DNA of 5,594 nt from CAYOBW01 sp964402115 (GTDB lineage: Bacteria; Verrucomicrobiota; Kiritimatiellia; UBA8416; CAYOBW01): positions 1-5,594 of the forward strand of contig CAYOBW010000395.1 of assembly GCA_964402115.1 (NCBI GenBank), read 5' to 3'. Below the pieces are notes generated by a model that made no database searches, was not told the DNA's origin, and was given only the letters and a program-made list of their open reading frames with translations. Positions 1 to 5,594 of the stretch are shown here, piece after piece. Position 1 is the first letter of the stretch. Each line of letters starts with the position of its first letter. Position numbers and translations under genes: made by a program.

Positions 1-74
1 CGACGCCACACCGCCACGGCAATCCAAGCCGCGTTGGCGAGGCCGATGATCAGCCGCCACTGGCCACTGTTCAC
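1..74 (-). CDS. Start of a possible membrane protein, cut by the window edge
   Basis: A reading frame opens with GTG at 74-72, on the base directly after the TAG stop of the upstream symporter gene, and stays open for 24 codons to the window edge. The residues are a short polar start (NSGQWR) followed by an unbroken hydrophobic stretch from about residue 8 to 23, ending with Trp-Arg. This would suit an N-terminal transmembrane segment or signal anchor. The stop-start abutment suggests translational coupling inside the same operon. No strong Shine-Dalgarno sequence is seen in the end of the symporter gene (only a GAAGCAG stretch), so the start is uncertain, and the real protein could begin further downstream, outside the window. 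I do not recognise the family. A chance open frame of this length in GC-rich DNA is also possible. Confidence 0.42.
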   Translation of the reverse strand, partial: MNSGQWRLIIGLANAAWIAVAVWR

Positions 75-1151
75 CTACTGCTTCGCCGCCAGGTCGCCGA
101 GGTAGTTCCCGTACGTGAGCAGCAGCACCGCGCCGACCAGGACGGTCATGGCGAAGCGCAGGGTCCAGTGCGTGCCCTGCCGGCAGGCTTTCCATTCGCG
201 CAGGGCGATGCCGACCACGTTGCTGAAGAGCACGAGCATGATCATGTGAATCGCCCAGCTCGTGAACTTGTACTCGCCCATCCGCACGTGCCCGAGATTG
301 TAGAAGAAGAACTGGCAGTACCAGAAGAGGCCCGTCAGCGCGGCCATGGCGAAGTTCACCGGCAGGCTGGCCTTCTCCGCCCCGGCGGGCAGCTCGACCA
401 GCTCGCCCATGCTCTTGTGCCGGATGCCAAGGTACAGGCAGTAGAGCGCCGTGGTCAGGAACGCGCCCGTGTTCGAAAAGATGTACACCACGTTCCCCTG
501 CCACATCCCGGCGCCATGTTTCACCGCCGTATCAGCAATGGGCTGGCCGGCCTCCAGCGCGAAGCCGTAGACCGCGGAAAGCACGCCCGCCAGCAGCGAG
601 AGCAACAGCCCCTTGAGCAGGTTGAACTCCTGCGACGCCGACTGCCCCTGCAAGTCGCTCTCCTTCGCGCGCCCGGCCACGCCGCAGAGCGCGATGCCGA
701 CGGTGCCGACGATCACGCCCGTCAGCACCCAGCTGCCGCCCGGCTTCGTCAGATTCGTAACGAGCGTCCCCTTCACCAGCGGCGGCAGCAGCGTGCCAAG
801 CACGCTGGAGAGACCGACGGCAATCGCATACGTGAGCGAGAACCCGATGTACCGGATCGCGATGCCGAAGGCCGTGCCCCCAATCCCGTAGGCCGCGCCC
901 AGCGCAAACGATTTCACCATGGCCGCCCGCGGCGCCTCGGCCAGCACGGCCCCCAGCTCGGGAATCGTACAGAGCGCGCCGACGATCGGCAGGATGAACC
1001 AGCAGAACGCCGCCTGCACCAGCCAGTAGGTCTGCCAGGACCAGCGTTTGACCTGTTTCTGCGGCGTGTAGCAGGTTGCGGCGAAGATGGCGCCCACGGC
1101 ATGCAGCGCGACACCCAGGAAGGGGTTGGAGGCAACGGCGGGGTTGGTCAT
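75..1151 (-). CDS. rhaT: RhaT-family L-rhamnose (6-deoxyhexose)/H+ symporter
   Basis: This encodes a 358-residue integral inner-membrane protein of the RhaT family (drug/metabolite transporter superfamily), which imports L-rhamnose and related 6-deoxyhexoses with protons. About ten hydrophobic segments are visible, near residues 9-29, 42-61, 78-96, 102-124, 141-159, 178-200, 219-240, 265-286, 298-317 and 329-348. Family signatures as I recall them from Escherichia coli RhaT (344 residues) are present: YTPQKQVKRWSWQT at 28-41, QEFNLLKGL at 174-182 after the central loop, QFFFYNLGHVRMGEY at 280-294, and an SWAIHM block at 298-303. Length is normal and nothing is truncated. The ATG at 1151-1149 is chosen because an AAAGGAA Shine-Dalgarno sequence sits 7 bases upstream. 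It follows two fucosidase-type genes in the same direction with a 33-base gap, so the real cargo may be L-fucose or L-galactose rather than L-rhamnose. The family call is firm; the substrate is inferred. Confidence 0.9.
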   Translation of the reverse strand: MTNPAVASNPFLGVALHAVGAIFAATCYTPQKQVKRWSWQTYWLVQAAFCWFILPIVGALCTIPELGAVLAEAPRAAMVKSFALGAAYGIGGTAFGIAIRYIGFSLTYAIAVGLSSVLGTLLPPLVKGTLVTNLTKPGGSWVLTGVIVGTVGIALCGVAGRAKESDLQGQSASQEFNLLKGLLLSLLAGVLSAVYGFALEAGQPIADTAVKHGAGMWQGNVVYIFSNTGAFLTTALYCLYLGIRHKSMGELVELPAGAEKASLPVNFAMAALTGLFWYCQFFFYNLGHVRMGEYKFTSWAIHMIMLVLFSNVVGIALREWKACRQGTHWTLRFAMTVLVGAVLLLTYGNYLGDLAAKQ

Positions 1152-1158
1152 GATGGAG

Positions 1159-1168
1159 TTCCTTTCAC
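1159..1168 (-). promoter_or_regulatory. Ribosome binding site of rhaT
   Basis: Read on the minus strand this is GTGAAAGGAA, with the AAAGGAA core ending 7 bases before the ATG at 1151. The identical ten bases stand before the GH29 gene at 2885-2894. It fixes the start of the symporter. Confidence 0.75.
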
Positions 1169-1188
1169 GTCTTCAGTCTTCTGTCTAC
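1169..1188. repeat. Short heptamer tandem repeat at the GH29/rhaT junction
   Basis: On the plus strand GTCTTCA (1169-1175) is followed by GTCTTCT (1176-1182) and a degenerate third unit, GTCTAC (1183-1188, one mismatch to GTCTTC). The minus-strand TAG stop of the GH29 gene (1187-1185) falls inside the third unit, so the repeat fills much of the 33-base gap between GH29 and rhaT. No hairpin or T-run is formed, so it is not an intrinsic terminator. Confidence 0.6.
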
Positions 1189-2876
1189 TCCCCCCGCTTC
1201 CCCCCCGCAAACAGCTGGAACTCGTGCAGGGTCGGGCCGTTGCTGGCGTCGAGGATGTTCAGGCGCACGACTTGGGCCGTGACGGGGGCGAAGCCGGCCT
1301 CGAATTTCTCGCCCGCGGTCTTGCCCGTGTAGACCGTCTTCCACCCCTCCCCCTCCTTCACCTGGATCTCGAACGCCTTGATGCGAGCCTCGTACTCCCG
1401 AATGGCAACGCGGTCGAACGCGAGAGCCTGGCCGAGATTGACTTCGAGCCAGGCTTGCTTCGTGGCGGCATCGGTGGCCCAGCGCGTGTCCTCGTCGCCA
1501 TCCACGGCCTTGTCGGCGCCGTACTTCTTGTCCTTCTGGAACACGTTCGAGGCGGTGGCCTTCTTGCCGGCGGTGAGCGAGTCGCCCTGGCTGCCGGCGG
1601 CGATGGGGGCGATTTCGATGGCGGGCTTGTCGAGTTCGAGAACGACGATGGTGTCAATCGCCTGACGGTGCTCTCTGGCCACGGCGATCTCGACTCCGGC
1701 GTCGGACTGCTTGACCGTCGCCTGGCCGCCGGTGAGCAGGGAACTCTTGATAATCCTGGCCGGCAGCGGCGGCAGCGTGAGGGTCTCCTCGGGCCAGGCG
1801 AGGATGTGGAGGTAGACGGTGCTGCCTTTGCGCGTGGACACCGCGGCCTTGCCGGGCTTGTAGGGACCGCCGCGCGTGGCGTAGATGCTTTCGCCGTAGC
1901 GCGCGAGCCAGTCGCCCACCTCCTTCAGGCGTCCCGCCTGCTCCGGCGCGATCTCCCCCAGCGGCGTCGGGCCGACGTTCAGCAACACGTTGCCGTCGCC
2001 GCCAGCGCCGCGGATGAGCATGAGCAGGCACGGCGCCAGGTCCTTGACGCCGTCTTTGTCGCCGCCCCAGGCCCAGTGGTTGTGGGCCGAGACCGTCATG
2101 CAGGACTCCCACGGGCGGTCCATGTTGAACCCGCCGATCCGCTGCTCGGGCGTGTCGTAGTCGCCGCCGGCCCCGGTGCGGTTGTTGATAAGGATGTCGG
2201 GCTGGAGCGTGCGGACCAACTCGATCGTGTGCAGGCCGCGCGGGCCGAACTCCCGCGGCACATCGTTCCAGATCGTGAGCAGCGGGCCGTAGTTCACGAT
2301 CAGCTCCCGGATCTGGTTCTGGAGGTACTTCTCGTAGGCATCCATGTCCGACGTCGCGCGCTTCACCTTGCCGCCGGGGCTGGTTGTCGGCCAGCCGGGA
2401 TGATACCAGTCGGTCACCGAGTAGTACGTGCCGAAGGCGATGCCCTGCTTCTTGCAGGCCGCGGCCAGTTCCTTGACCACGTCCCGCTTGAAGGGCGCGT
2501 TCATGATGTTGTAGTCGGTGAACTTGGTATCCCACAGGCAGAAGCCGTCGTGGTGTTTCGTCGTGAGCACCATGTACTTCATGCCGGCCGCCTTGGCGAC
2601 GCTGACCCAGTCGTCGGCGTTGAACTTGACGGGGTTGAACTCCTTGTAGAGGCTGTCGTACTTCGCGATGGGCGTCTGCGCGCCGCGCGACCAGCCGATC
2701 TCATAACCGGTGAGGCTGACTGGCCCCCAGTGGATGAACATCCCGAACCGCAGGTCCTGCCAGCGCCGCATGGCGGCGGGATCGGGCTTGAACCACGGGG
2801 CGTTGGTCGCGGTATCGGCCGCGGGACAGGCAGCCGCCACAAGCAGGGCGGCCAGCATCAGGTAGCAGTGACGCAT
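1185..2876 (-). CDS. Secreted GH29 alpha-L-fucosidase with C-terminal F5/8 type C domain
   Basis: This encodes 563 residues from ATG 2876-2874. Residues 1-20 are a Sec signal peptide (hydrophobic core LMLAALLVAAA). The AAAC at 14-17 could also be a weak lipobox, so a lipoprotein form is possible. The GH29 (beta/alpha)8 catalytic domain spans about 28-335. It shows FGMFIHWGPVSLTGYEIGWS at 44-63, LTTKHHDGFCLWD at 104-116, TDWYHP at 155-160 and IWNDVP at 202-207, where Asp205 matches the retaining nucleophile of the family (WND, as in the Thermotoga maritima enzyme). Glu257 in PWESCM is a candidate acid/base, less certain because that residue varies in GH29. A small beta-sandwich follows (about 340-418). 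An F5/8 type C/CBM32-like carbohydrate-binding domain (about 436-557) shows ATASN, KAVDGDEDTRWAT, WLEVNLG and HEFQLF. The enzyme should release terminal alpha-L-fucose outside the cytoplasm. An upstream in-frame ATG at 2999 would overlap the GH95 gene and bury the signal peptide, so it is not used. Confidence 0.93.
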   Translation of the reverse strand: MRHCYLMLAALLVAAACPAADTATNAPWFKPDPAAMRRWQDLRFGMFIHWGPVSLTGYEIGWSRGAQTPIAKYDSLYKEFNPVKFNADDWVSVAKAAGMKYMVLTTKHHDGFCLWDTKFTDYNIMNAPFKRDVVKELAAACKKQGIAFGTYYSVTDWYHPGWPTTSPGGKVKRATSDMDAYEKYLQNQIRELIVNYGPLLTIWNDVPREFGPRGLHTIELVRTLQPDILINNRTGAGGDYDTPEQRIGGFNMDRPWESCMTVSAHNHWAWGGDKDGVKDLAPCLLMLIRGAGGDGNVLLNVGPTPLGEIAPEQAGRLKEVGDWLARYGESIYATRGGPYKPGKAAVSTRKGSTVYLHILAWPEETLTLPPLPARIIKSSLLTGGQATVKQSDAGVEIAVAREHRQAIDTIVVLELDKPAIEIAPIAAGSQGDSLTAGKKATASNVFQKDKKYGADKAVDGDEDTRWATDAATKQAWLEVNLGQALAFDRVAIREYEARIKAFEIQVKEGEGWKTVYTGKTAGEKFEAGFAPVTAQVVRLNILDASNGPTLHEFQLFAGGKRGE

Positions 2877-2882
2877 CTTGGA

Positions 2883-2889
2883 CCTTCCT
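2883..2889 (-). promoter_or_regulatory. Ribosome binding site deciding the GH29 start
   Basis: The minus strand reads AGGAAGG, 6 bases before the ATG at 2876. It begins just after the TGA stop of the GH95 gene (2893-2891), so ribosomes ending GH95 translation would be placed at the GH29 start. It supports the start that gives a clean signal peptide rather than the longer frame from 2999. Confidence 0.8.
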
Positions 2890-2890
2890 T

Positions 2891-5335
2891 TCACTTCTTC
2901 TCCGCGGTCACGGACTTCGTCTCCCCGTTCACACGCACCGTCAAGGCGCGCGGCGCGTCGGACGCGATGCGGTATGAGGTGATTCTGCCAGCCTCCCACG
3001 CAAAGTCCACGGTGAAGTTGCCCCGGGCGCGCAACCCCTTCACCGCCCCCTTCGGCCAGGCCGCAGGCAGCGCGGGCAGCAGCGTGACGAGGTAGGGTGC
3101 GGCGTTCAGGGTTCGGCGTGCAGCGGTCGCCCCTCCTGAACCCTGCACACTGGAGCCAGGGACCTCCCCTGGAATCTCCGCGTGGCTCTGCAGCAGCATC
3201 TCAGCCATGCCGGCACAGCCGCCGAAGTTGCCATCGATCTGGAAGGGCGGGCACGAATCGAGCAGGCTCGGCAGCGTGGACTTCGACAGCAGCTCCTGCA
3301 GCATCTTGTGCGCGTGATCGCCGTCCTCGAGCCGCGCCCAGAAGCTGATCTTCCAAGCCATACTCCAGCCGGTTCCGCCGTCGCCGCGCAACTCCAGCGA
3401 CCGCCGCGCTGCAGCCGCGAGCGCCGGCGTGCCCCGCGGGCTGATCTGGATGCCGGGGTGCAGCCCATACAGGTGCGAGCAGTGCCGGTGGCGGGGGTCG
3501 CTCTCCTCAAACTCCTCCTGCCACTCGAGCAGCTGGCCCTTGGACCCGACCTGGTACGGCCGCAACCGGCCCAGCGCGGCGGCCAGGGTGGCGCGAAACC
3601 CGGCGTCCACATCCAGAGCGGCCGCCGCTCTCAGTGTGTCGGCGAAGAGCCCGCGGATAATCGCCATGTCCATCGCCGTACCCGTGCTGACGCTGGCGCG
3701 CTGTTTCTTCCCGGCGGCGTCGCTGTAGACGAAGCTGTTCTCCGGCGAGGTGCTGACGGGCGTGGCAAGCTGCCCGCGGGCGTCCGGCACCAGCCAATCG
3801 AGATAGAACTCACAGGCGCCCTTCATCAGCGGATACGCCTCCTTTGCGAGGAAGTCGCGGTCGCCGGTGAACGCGTAGTGCTCGAAGACGTTTTGCAGGA
3901 GCCATGCCCCGCCCATGGGCCAGTAGGAGCAGACAGCGGAGTTGTCCACGGGCTGCGCATCGCGCCAGAGCGTGGTGTTGTGGTGCGCGACCCAGCCGCG
4001 GCACCGGTACATCTCGCGGGCCACGCGCGCGCCGTCCACCGCCAGTTCGCGCACCATCCGCAGCAGCGGCTCGGCGCACTCCGAGAGATTGCCGACCTCG
4101 ACGGGCCAGTAGTTCATCTCGGTGTTGATGTTGATCGTGTACTGGCAGGCCCACGGCGGGATGACGTCCTTGTTCCACAGCCCCTGCAGGTTCAACGGCT
4201 GGCCGCCGGGGCGCGACCCGGCGATCGTCAGGTAGCGACCGAACTGGAAGTAGAGTGTCGCCAGCCCGGGGTCGGGCTGCTTGAGCCGCTGGTTCGTCGG
4301 CAGGTCGTCGCGGCCGGGCCCGAGGTCCAGCGTGACGCGGTCGAACAGGCCTCGGTAGTCACGGGTGTGGGTCGTCAGCAGTTCGGCGAAACCGCGCTGG
4401 CCCACGGCGTCGAGCGCGCCGGCCGCCTTCCGCGAGGGATCCACGCCACCGTAGCCGGACGCGGCAGCCAGCACCAGCACCGCCTCGTCGGCGCCGCTCA
4501 CCCGGTTGCCGGCAAGCGTGCCACCCTGCACGTGCACGGCCAACCGCGCATCGAAGCGCAGGCCGCGACCGTCGTAGAGCACCTGGCCGGCACCCGGCTT
4601 GCGCTTGCCCTCCGCATCCCAGAGGGCCGGGTACTTCCACGTGTCGCCCTTCTTCTCGACCCAGTCCAGTGTACGGCGCAGCACGAAGCCCGGAAGCTGG
4701 CCCTGCAGGGCAAGACCGTTGGTAACCGCCGTCGGGTGCGCCGAACCGAGCCGCACGCGGAAGCCGAGGCTGCCGGGTTTGTCGGCGGCCAGGCGCATGA
4801 CGATCACCCCATCGGGATGGCTGGCGAAAACCTCGCGCGTGAACGTCACGCCGCCGCTGCGATAGCGAATCCGGAGCACCGCATCAGCCAGGTTGAGCTC
4901 GCGCCGGTAGTCCTCGACGACGCCCTTGTGATCCATGTCGACGTACAGGTCACCCAGAGGCTGGTAGCAGGCCCAGGAGCCGCCCAGCCACTTCTCGGTG
5001 ACGAGCTTGTCGGCCTCCGCAAACTGGCGGCGGGCGATCAGGTTCGTGACGGTCGCGAAGTCCTTGCGAACGTCGAGCGGGAGGTTGCGGTAGCCCGGAA
5101 AGCCCGACACCAGCGTGTTCTCGTTGAGTTGAAGGTGCTCGTTCGTCACCCCGCCGAAGACCATGGCCCCGAGGCGCCCGTTGCCGATCGGCAGCGCCTC
5201 CTCCCACTTCGCCGCCGGCTGCGTGTACCAGAGCCGTAGGTCCGGCTCGGCCGCGGCACAGCGGACCAGGGCCATTAGTGAGAGCGCGCCGAGTGCAAGG
5301 CCTAACCCAGGCAGGTGCGTTCCTTCTGTCTGCAT
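2891..5335 (-). CDS. Secreted GH95 glycoside hydrolase (alpha-L-fucosidase or alpha-L-galactosidase)
   Basis: This encodes 814 residues from ATG 5335-5333, a normal length for GH95. Residues 1-29 form a signal peptide with likely cleavage at CAAA|EPD. The N-terminal beta-sandwich begins with LWYTQPAAKWEEALPIGNGR (residues 36-55) and LGAMVFGG, followed by QLNENTLVSG. The (alpha/alpha)6 catalytic domain holds NIN (Asn402, Asn404) in TININTEMNYWP, STSPEN with Glu532, HCSHLYGLHPG at 618-628, GGTGWSMAWK at 653-662 and FQIDGNFGG with Asp701. In GH95 of Bifidobacterium AfcA the equivalent Asn421/Asn423, Glu566 and Asp766 form the inverting catalytic machinery, so this enzyme should be active. Residue 400, two before Asn402, is Thr where AfcA has His, which may favour L-galactose. 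Residues 720-751 are an insertion between SHA and LLPALP. The C-terminal beta domain (GLRARGNFTVDFAW) is intact. It is the first gene of the operon and probably acts on terminal alpha-1,2-linked residues that GH29 enzymes remove poorly. Confidence 0.94.
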   Translation of the reverse strand: MQTEGTHLPGLGLALGALSLMALVRCAAAEPDLRLWYTQPAAKWEEALPIGNGRLGAMVFGGVTNEHLQLNENTLVSGFPGYRNLPLDVRKDFATVTNLIARRQFAEADKLVTEKWLGGSWACYQPLGDLYVDMDHKGVVEDYRRELNLADAVLRIRYRSGGVTFTREVFASHPDGVIVMRLAADKPGSLGFRVRLGSAHPTAVTNGLALQGQLPGFVLRRTLDWVEKKGDTWKYPALWDAEGKRKPGAGQVLYDGRGLRFDARLAVHVQGGTLAGNRVSGADEAVLVLAAASGYGGVDPSRKAAGALDAVGQRGFAELLTTHTRDYRGLFDRVTLDLGPGRDDLPTNQRLKQPDPGLATLYFQFGRYLTIAGSRPGGQPLNLQGLWNKDVIPPWACQYTININTEMNYWPVEVGNLSECAEPLLRMVRELAVDGARVAREMYRCRGWVAHHNTTLWRDAQPVDNSAVCSYWPMGGAWLLQNVFEHYAFTGDRDFLAKEAYPLMKGACEFYLDWLVPDARGQLATPVSTSPENSFVYSDAAGKKQRASVSTGTAMDMAIIRGLFADTLRAAAALDVDAGFRATLAAALGRLRPYQVGSKGQLLEWQEEFEESDPRHRHCSHLYGLHPGIQISPRGTPALAAAARRSLELRGDGGTGWSMAWKISFWARLEDGDHAHKMLQELLSKSTLPSLLDSCPPFQIDGNFGGCAGMAEMLLQSHAEIPGEVPGSSVQGSGGATAARRTLNAAPYLVTLLPALPAAWPKGAVKGLRARGNFTVDFAWEAGRITSYRIASDAPRALTVRVNGETKSVTAEKK
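3104..3148. repeat. Imperfect inverted repeat inside the GH95 coding sequence
   Basis: The left arm at 3104-3116 (GTTCAGGGTTCGG) and the right arm at 3136-3148 are complementary at 11 of 13 positions. The core CAGGGTTC (3107-3114) is exactly matched by GAACCCTG (3138-3145). The 19-base loop contains CGCC (3128-3131), which could also pair with GGCG at 3115-3118 as an alternative stem. It lies wholly within the extra segment of the GH95 protein, where a conserved enzyme would not be expected to have palindromic DNA. Confidence 0.7.
3156..3172. repeat. Second inverted repeat inside the same GH95 insert
   Basis: CCAGGG (3156-3161) and CCCTGG (3167-3172) form a perfect 6-base inverted repeat around a 5-base loop. 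On the minus strand it encodes PGEVPG. It sits 7 bases from the larger inverted repeat at 3104-3148, so the two may be parts of one element. Confidence 0.65.
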
Positions 5336-5341
5336 CGTCGT

Positions 5342-5349
5342 CTCCCCTT
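5342..5349 (-). promoter_or_regulatory. Ribosome binding site deciding the GH95 start
   Basis: The minus strand reads AAGGGGAG, 6 bases before the ATG at 5335. The frame could be extended to an ATG at 5371, but that would add 12 polar residues ahead of the signal peptide, so 5335 is preferred. Confidence 0.75.
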
Positions 5350-5460
5350 GAGGCGTGATCCAGCCGCCCATCTCAAGCCCCCATAGACCGCCCGAAGGCC
5401 CGCCCTACAGCGCACGGCGCGGGAAAAACGCTTGGACGGGAGACGGTGATAGCCGAGATT

Positions 5461-5499
5461 GCGCCTGCCATCGCGGGTAGCAGGATACGGCGGCAGCGC
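5461..5499 (-). other. Possible stem-loop at the 5' end of the operon transcript
   Basis: GCGCCTGCC (5461-5469) and GGCAGCGC (5492-5499) pair over eight GC-rich base pairs with one bulged C, around a 22-base loop. If the promoter at 5505-5532 is used, transcription would start at about the outer arm, so this would be a hairpin at the very start of the roughly 160-base leader. There is no T-run after it, so it is not a terminator. The pairing is seen in the sequence; the role is unknown. Confidence 0.35.
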
Positions 5500-5504
5500 G
5501 TCCG

Positions 5505-5532
5505 ATTCAACCCCATTCCCGGTACCTGTCAA
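5505..5532 (-). promoter_or_regulatory. Candidate sigma70-type promoter of the GH95-GH29-rhaT operon
   Basis: On the minus strand a perfect TTGACA (5532-5527) is followed after 16 bases by TTGAAT (5510-5505), which matches the -10 consensus at 4 of 6 positions but lacks the important A at position 2. It lies about 160 bases before the first gene of the operon in the right direction. The weak -10 would suit a promoter that needs an activator. Confidence 0.4.
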
Positions 5533-5564
5533 CACTCGTTAGGGCTATGCACTTGACTCATCTG

Positions 5565-5580
5565 CCACAATGGGTTGTGG
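5565..5580. promoter_or_regulatory. Perfect inverted repeat, candidate operator
   Basis: CCACAA-TGGG-TTGTGG is a perfect 6-base inverted repeat with a 4-base spacer. Its nearest edge is 32 bases upstream of the TTGACA of the candidate promoter, a position that would suit an activator site. No T-run follows it on either strand. It could equally be a small hairpin or a chance palindrome, and no regulator gene is visible here. Confidence 0.35.
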
Positions 5581-5594
5581 GTTGGTCACCGTCG

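Noticed and set aside
1654..2535. A 293-codon minus-strand frame inside the GH29 gene
   Set aside because: It is an out-of-frame reading of the GH29 catalytic domain, giving an Arg/Gly/Ala-rich product with no motif.
2877..2999. Longer GH29 start at 2999
   Set aside because: It would overlap the GH95 gene by more than 100 bases and add about 41 charged residues ahead of a clear signal peptide; the AGGAAGG site serves 2876.
168..3095. A 975-codon open frame on the plus strand
   Set aside because: It lies opposite rhaT, GH29 and the end of GH95, crosses their gene boundaries, and its protein is rich in Arg, His, Gly and Ala without any recognisable domain. It is an antisense frame kept open by GC-rich codons.
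3182..5239. A 685-codon open frame on the plus strand
   Set aside because: It is fully antisense to the GH95 gene, which has all its family motifs. The plus-strand product has no domain and a biased composition.
5336..5371. Longer GH95 start at 5371
   Set aside because: It would add 12 polar residues before the signal peptide, and the strong ribosome binding site at 5342-5349 serves the ATG at 5335.
5385..5406. Possible hairpin around GCCCGAAGGCC in the GH95 leader
   Set aside because: Only about three base pairs form around the loop before mismatches, which is not meaningful in GC-rich DNA.
5411..5450. T-run on the minus strand near 5424-5428 as a terminator
   Set aside because: No stable stem precedes the five T residues, so it does not form an intrinsic terminator.
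5302..5535. A 77-codon minus-strand frame overlapping the GH95 start
   Set aside because: It runs through the leader and into the signal peptide region in another frame, has an Arg-rich product and no clear ribosome binding site.
5545..5594. Short open stretches at the right edge: a minus-strand tail of 15 codons ending at 5545, and a plus-strand ATG at 5547
   Set aside because: Both are too short to judge, show no recognisable motif, and the plus-strand ATG has no properly spaced ribosome binding site. An upstream gene end or a divergent gene cannot be shown from this window.

Overview
This is a GC-rich, tightly packed bacterial window. All supported genes lie on the minus strand and are read from high to low coordinates. 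The layout is a promoter/leader region (about 5336-5594), then a secreted GH95 glycoside hydrolase (5335-2891), a secreted GH29 alpha-L-fucosidase with a C-terminal F5/8 type C (discoidin) domain (2876-1185), a RhaT-family L-rhamnose/H+ symporter homologue (1151-75), and the first 24 codons of a further possible membrane protein that starts on the base after the rhaT stop and runs off the window edge (74-1). Gaps between the complete genes are 14 and 33 bases, each gene has a good Shine-Dalgarno sequence, and no terminator is visible between them. This looks like one operon.

Together the genes read as a deoxy-sugar scavenging unit. Two exported exo-glycosidases remove terminal alpha-L-fucose (or, for the GH95, possibly alpha-L-galactose) from glycans or algal/plant polysaccharides, and a proton-coupled 6-deoxyhexose symporter imports the released sugar. 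No fucose or rhamnose catabolic enzyme and no regulator is inside the window. The gene content, GC bias and secreted-hydrolase style suggest an environmental or gut polysaccharide degrader, most likely of the PVC group (Verrucomicrobia, Kiritimatiellae, Lentisphaerae or Planctomycetes). This is an inference from general resemblance, not from a marker gene.

The most unusual element is inside the GH95 gene. About 28 extra residues, encoded at 3083-3178, separate two conserved C-terminal blocks of the family. The DNA of this insert holds two adjacent inverted repeats, so it looks like a palindromic repeat element that inserted in frame and was kept as protein-coding sequence. Other points to check are a threonine where the characterised GH95 fucosidase has a histidine, a heptamer tandem repeat across the GH29 stop codon, and a perfect inverted repeat upstream of the best promoter candidate.
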